In this document: piece after piece, positions 61,881-64,000 of the stretch
How positions within the stretch are numbered: the first letter of the stretch is position 1
How the letters are laid out: each line of letters starts with the position of its first letter
Assembly: GCA_949286415.1 (NCBI GenBank)
Contig: CASEBV010000018.1
Span: 33,543-97,542 of the forward strand
DNA length: 64,000 nt
Reading direction: 5' to 3'
Origin: an uncultured Bacteroidales bacterium
GTDB taxonomy: Bacteria; Bacteroidota; Bacteroidia; Bacteroidales; UBA932
Program-made: the position numbers and the translations under genes
Notes under the pieces: model-generated
The model's input: only the letters and a program-made list of their open reading frames with translations
Told to the model about the DNA's origin: nothing
Database searches by the model: none

Positions 61881-62213
61881 GTATGTCTTGACCTGTGGCT
61901 TTCAGAAGTCTTGGACACTAAAGGCAATGTATGACAAGGGTGGGTTTTCATGCAGAAAAAAGGTCAGCAACTGGCTTGAAAAACCAAGTAATCTGCTATG
62001 AAATTCTATTTCCAAAGTATCTCTATAAAGAGGAGAATCAACGCAGAAAACAGGCAAAGAAAGGCTTGTTTTGGGCTTAAAGTGCTTCTTATCTGCGGCC
62101 ATTTTTCCAAAATTATGAAATGGCCGCACTTTTCTCTATAAGGCAAAGATTATCAAAGAAATGTATGCTTCAAAAATCTATGGATTTGTGCTTATAAAAA
62201 CACATTTCAGAGT
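61881..62213. other. Spacer before the recombinase, with a long imperfect hairpin
   Basis: 333 bases, AT-richer than the preceding genes, with no supported gene. GCGGCCATTT (62095-62104) and AAATGGCCGC (62118-62127) form a perfect 10-bp stem, extended by AAAGT at 62079-62083 with ACTTT at 62128-62132 around a bulge. The hairpin could be a recombinase binding site, a terminator or part of an element end. No tRNA or obvious attachment core was found. Confidence 0.5.
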
Positions 62214-63311
62214 ATGGAACGACATACATTCACAACCAATTTTTTTGTAAGCCCTGCAAAAATGAATAAGAAAGGGCTTGCACCAATCAATGCCACCATT
62301 ACATTAAATGGAGAAAGAGCTTCATTTTCAACAGGAAAGAGTGTCAGACCAGAAGACTGGGAGGTATCCAAGCAGAGAGTCAAAGGCACAAGTGTGACAG
62401 CCAAGTCCATAAATGAAACTTTGCTCCAAATCAGGAACAAGATTTACAGAAAGGAAGCGGAACTGATGGAGAGGGGATATGTCATCAATGCAAACATCCT
62501 CAGGGATGCCTTTCTTGACAAGATAAATGCTCTCCAAAGCAAGACCTTGTGCCAGATATTTGATGAATATCTTGCAGAACTCAGTGATGCTGTAGGGATA
62601 AGCATTTCATCAGATACCTTTTACAATTATTCCCGGACACTTGTCCTTTTGAAAGAGTATATGCAAAAGAAGTCCGACAGGAATGACATTGCCTTACAAG
62701 AGTTGAATTATTCCTTTATAGAGGGCTTCAGTACATTTTTGAGAAAGGAGTACAGCCAAAGGAAGAACACTGCTGTAAAGTACCTCAGATGTCTGAAAAG
62801 AGTGGTGAACATAGCCATAGCCAACAGGTATCTGACTTTTGACCCATTCCTGAATTTCAAGGTGCAGAGAGAAGTCGTGGACAAGGTGTTTCTGACAGAA
62901 GAAGAACTACGAGCAATCATCAACAAGGACTTTGCAATCAAGAGACTGGAAAGGGTAAGGGACATATTCATCTTCTGCTGCTTCACTGGTCTCTCATATT
63001 CAGATGTCAAGACATTGGACAAGAGCCATTTTGAGACAGATGAAGTAGGTCGAGTATGGATAAAGAAGCACAGGGTCAAGACAGGTGTTCTGTTCAGAGT
63101 TCCACTTCTTCCAATCCCCAAACTCATATTGGAGAAGTACAAGGGAGGGGAGAAACTGCTACCAGTGATAGACCTGTCCTCCACAGATGCCTATCTAAAG
63201 GAGATTGCAGACCTTTGTGAAATCAACAAGAGAATCAGTTTTCACACGGCAAGACATCTCAATTCTTCTTACTCATTGAAAACAAGAAACTTACAAAGAT
63301 TGTCAACTTGA
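62214..63311 (+). pseudogene. Tyrosine recombinase/integrase, 3'-truncated
   Basis: A 365-codon frame with the Bacteroidales integrase layout: N-terminal arm-type domain (TTNFFVSPAKMNKKGLAPINATIT), a SAM-like domain (LCQIFDEYLAELSDAVG; FSTFLRKEYSQRKNTAVKYLRCLKR) and the first half of the catalytic domain, including the first Arg region (FCCFTGLSYSDVKTLDKSHF). After FHTARH (ending at 63256) family resemblance stops abruptly; the final 17 codons are unrelated. The GH motif and the catalytic Tyr, normally 30-70 residues further on, are missing, so it cannot be active by itself. Codon use is AT-rich compared with the core genome. Confidence 0.85.
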
Positions 63312-63442
63312 CAGGTAACGACTTGGAAACCAGCGGGCTTTTGTATGCTGCAATGTTCTGCACTAATCAAAAGAACGCTTCTATCATCTGCAAAAGTAAT
63401 GTTTTTCTCCCTTATTACCAAAGTTATTCCTCTGAAAAATAG
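63257..63442 (+). pseudogene. Orphan 3'-terminal coding fragment joined to the broken integrase
   Basis: From 63257 a different plus-strand frame is open for 61 codons to TAG at 63440-63442 (reads QFFLLIENKKLTKIVNL, then NDLETSGLLYAAMF and so on). It has no start codon near its beginning and joins the integrase exactly where that gene loses homology. I read it as the tail of another gene placed there by recombination. The product is not recognised. Confidence 0.4.
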
Positions 63443-63454
63443 AGAAAATTTAAC

Positions 63455-64000
63455 TTAAGTATAAAGCACTTCCAAAACATTCTCTGCCAAAGCTGAATCA
63501 TAAATACATATGGCATTGTTTTCATCTGTGTTGTAACCAAGATAGTTGATACTGCCATACCATATCAGGGATTTGTCAATGATTGCAACGTCAATAGCCA
63601 ATGAGTCATTAACTCTAATACTTGCTCCTATGCCTTTTAACTGTTTTCCCTTTTTCATATTACTTTTGGTTATAGTGATAACTTCTATACCTCGTGCCAA
63701 CAAGTCTTTCAGTATATCAAGCACAAATGAATGCTTGGCAAACCAAAGTTTTGTTGCGGAAATGACAACCGAACGCTTCGCCTGACGTAAATCCTTGAAA
63801 AATTTATTTTGGTATGTGTGTCCATTAAAAATAACACCTTGACTTTCGTTGAACAAGTCCATTGGTGCATTTGACTTAATCTGATAACCGACAGACGCAT
63901 ATCCTCTCAATCTACGCTTGTACATGACATCACACATCGGTACGCGAATGTCAATGTAATCGTAAATCCGGACTTCTTTCTTACCCGGGTATTCCCGATG
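63455..64000 (-). CDS. C-terminal part of a helicase-type protein with PLD-like domain (incomplete)
   Basis: The minus-strand frame is open to the window edge (181 codons seen). It starts with HREYPGKKEVRIYDYIDIRV, a stretch common near the end of the helicase module in DEAD/DEAH-type proteins of phage-defence and TOTE-like conflict systems, then MYKRRLRGYASVGYQI. A phospholipase D-like domain follows (IDVAIIDKSLIWYGSINYLGYN near the end), but the HxK of the HKD motif is absent, so that domain is probably non-catalytic. The N-terminal, ATPase-bearing part would lie beyond 64000. Assignment to TOTE systems specifically is tentative. Confidence 0.6.
   Translation of the reverse strand, partial: HREYPGKKEVRIYDYIDIRVPMCDVMYKRRLRGYASVGYQIKSNAPMDLFNESQGVIFNGHTYQNKFFKDLRQAKRSVVISATKLWFAKHSFVLDILKDLLARGIEVITITKSNMKKGKQLKGIGASIRVNDSLAIDVAIIDKSLIWYGSINYLGYNTDENNAICIYDSALAENVLEVLYT

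Noticed and set aside
61902..62129. 75-codon minus-strand frame before the recombinase
   Set aside because: No family resemblance or ribosome site, and it contains the long hairpin.
1..64000. CRISPR arrays, tRNA or rRNA genes, intact insertion sequences
   Set aside because: Looked for spaced direct repeats, cloverleaf patterns and transposase motifs while reading; none found. The tandem repeats present have no spacers of CRISPR type.

Overview
The window is chromosomal DNA from a member of the Bacteroidales (Bacteroidota), most likely a gut commensal. Evidence: SusC/SusD pairs, a hybrid two-component regulator, HmuYRSTUV and BtuG/BtuB loci, the NqrA subunit, a NifU-like/GGGtGRT gene pair, lipoprotein signal peptides, and promoters of the Bacteroidota type (TTTG, about 19 bases, TAnnTTTG). 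The sequence alone does not fix the genus.

Layout. 1-9.5 kb: the 5' part of nqrA (minus), a UvrD/PcrA helicase, a pair of cell-surface lipoproteins (DUF4493/DUF6359-like and DUF4906-like), and dnaK (minus). 9.7-12.5 kb: an RluA-type pseudouridine synthase, a GH109-like lipoprotein and a CYTH protein. 12.5-16.1 kb: a cobalamin riboswitch followed by a BtuG-like B12-binding lipoprotein and a BtuB-like TonB-dependent receptor. 16.1-18.9 kb: a repeat-rich spacer, nadD and gmk (minus) and a class II fructose-bisphosphate aldolase. 19.1-28.4 kb: a haem-acquisition operon (small calycin-like lipoprotein, hmuY, hmuR, CobN-like hmuS, hmuT, hmuU, hmuV), converging on tatC.

29.4-52.6 kb is a pectin (homogalacturonan) utilisation locus, all on the plus strand: GH28, a CE12-CE8 fusion esterase, a hybrid two-component sensor/regulator, a GH105-PL1 fusion, two lipoprotein PL1 lyases with FN3-like domains, SusC, SusD and a 1200-residue multidomain surface lipoprotein. 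The esterases would strip acetyl and methyl groups, the PL1 and GH28 enzymes cut the backbone, SusCD with the large lipoprotein bind and import oligomers, and GH105 removes unsaturated ends. The sensor would switch the locus on.

52.7-59.2 kb (minus): relA-type (p)ppGpp synthetase with a degenerate hydrolase site, uvrB, a secreted metallophosphoesterase and an SDR oxidoreductase. 59.2-60.1 kb is AT-rich and non-coding. It contains a compact minus-strand unit: consensus promoter, a four-residue leader ORF (MWLV) and a hairpin-plus-U-tract terminator. 60.1-61.8 kb: NifU-like scaffold protein plus GGGtGRT protein. From about 61.9 kb the sequence becomes AT-rich: a tyrosine recombinase broken just after its HTARH motif, an orphan reading frame joined to the break, and the C-terminus of a helicase-type protein with a PLD-like domain, probably part of a mobile or defence region continuing past the window.

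The observations I consider most worth following are the MWLV attenuator-like unit, the NifU-like/GGGtGRT pair, the broken-integrase region, the fused pectinases, and short tandem duplications at three gene boundaries.
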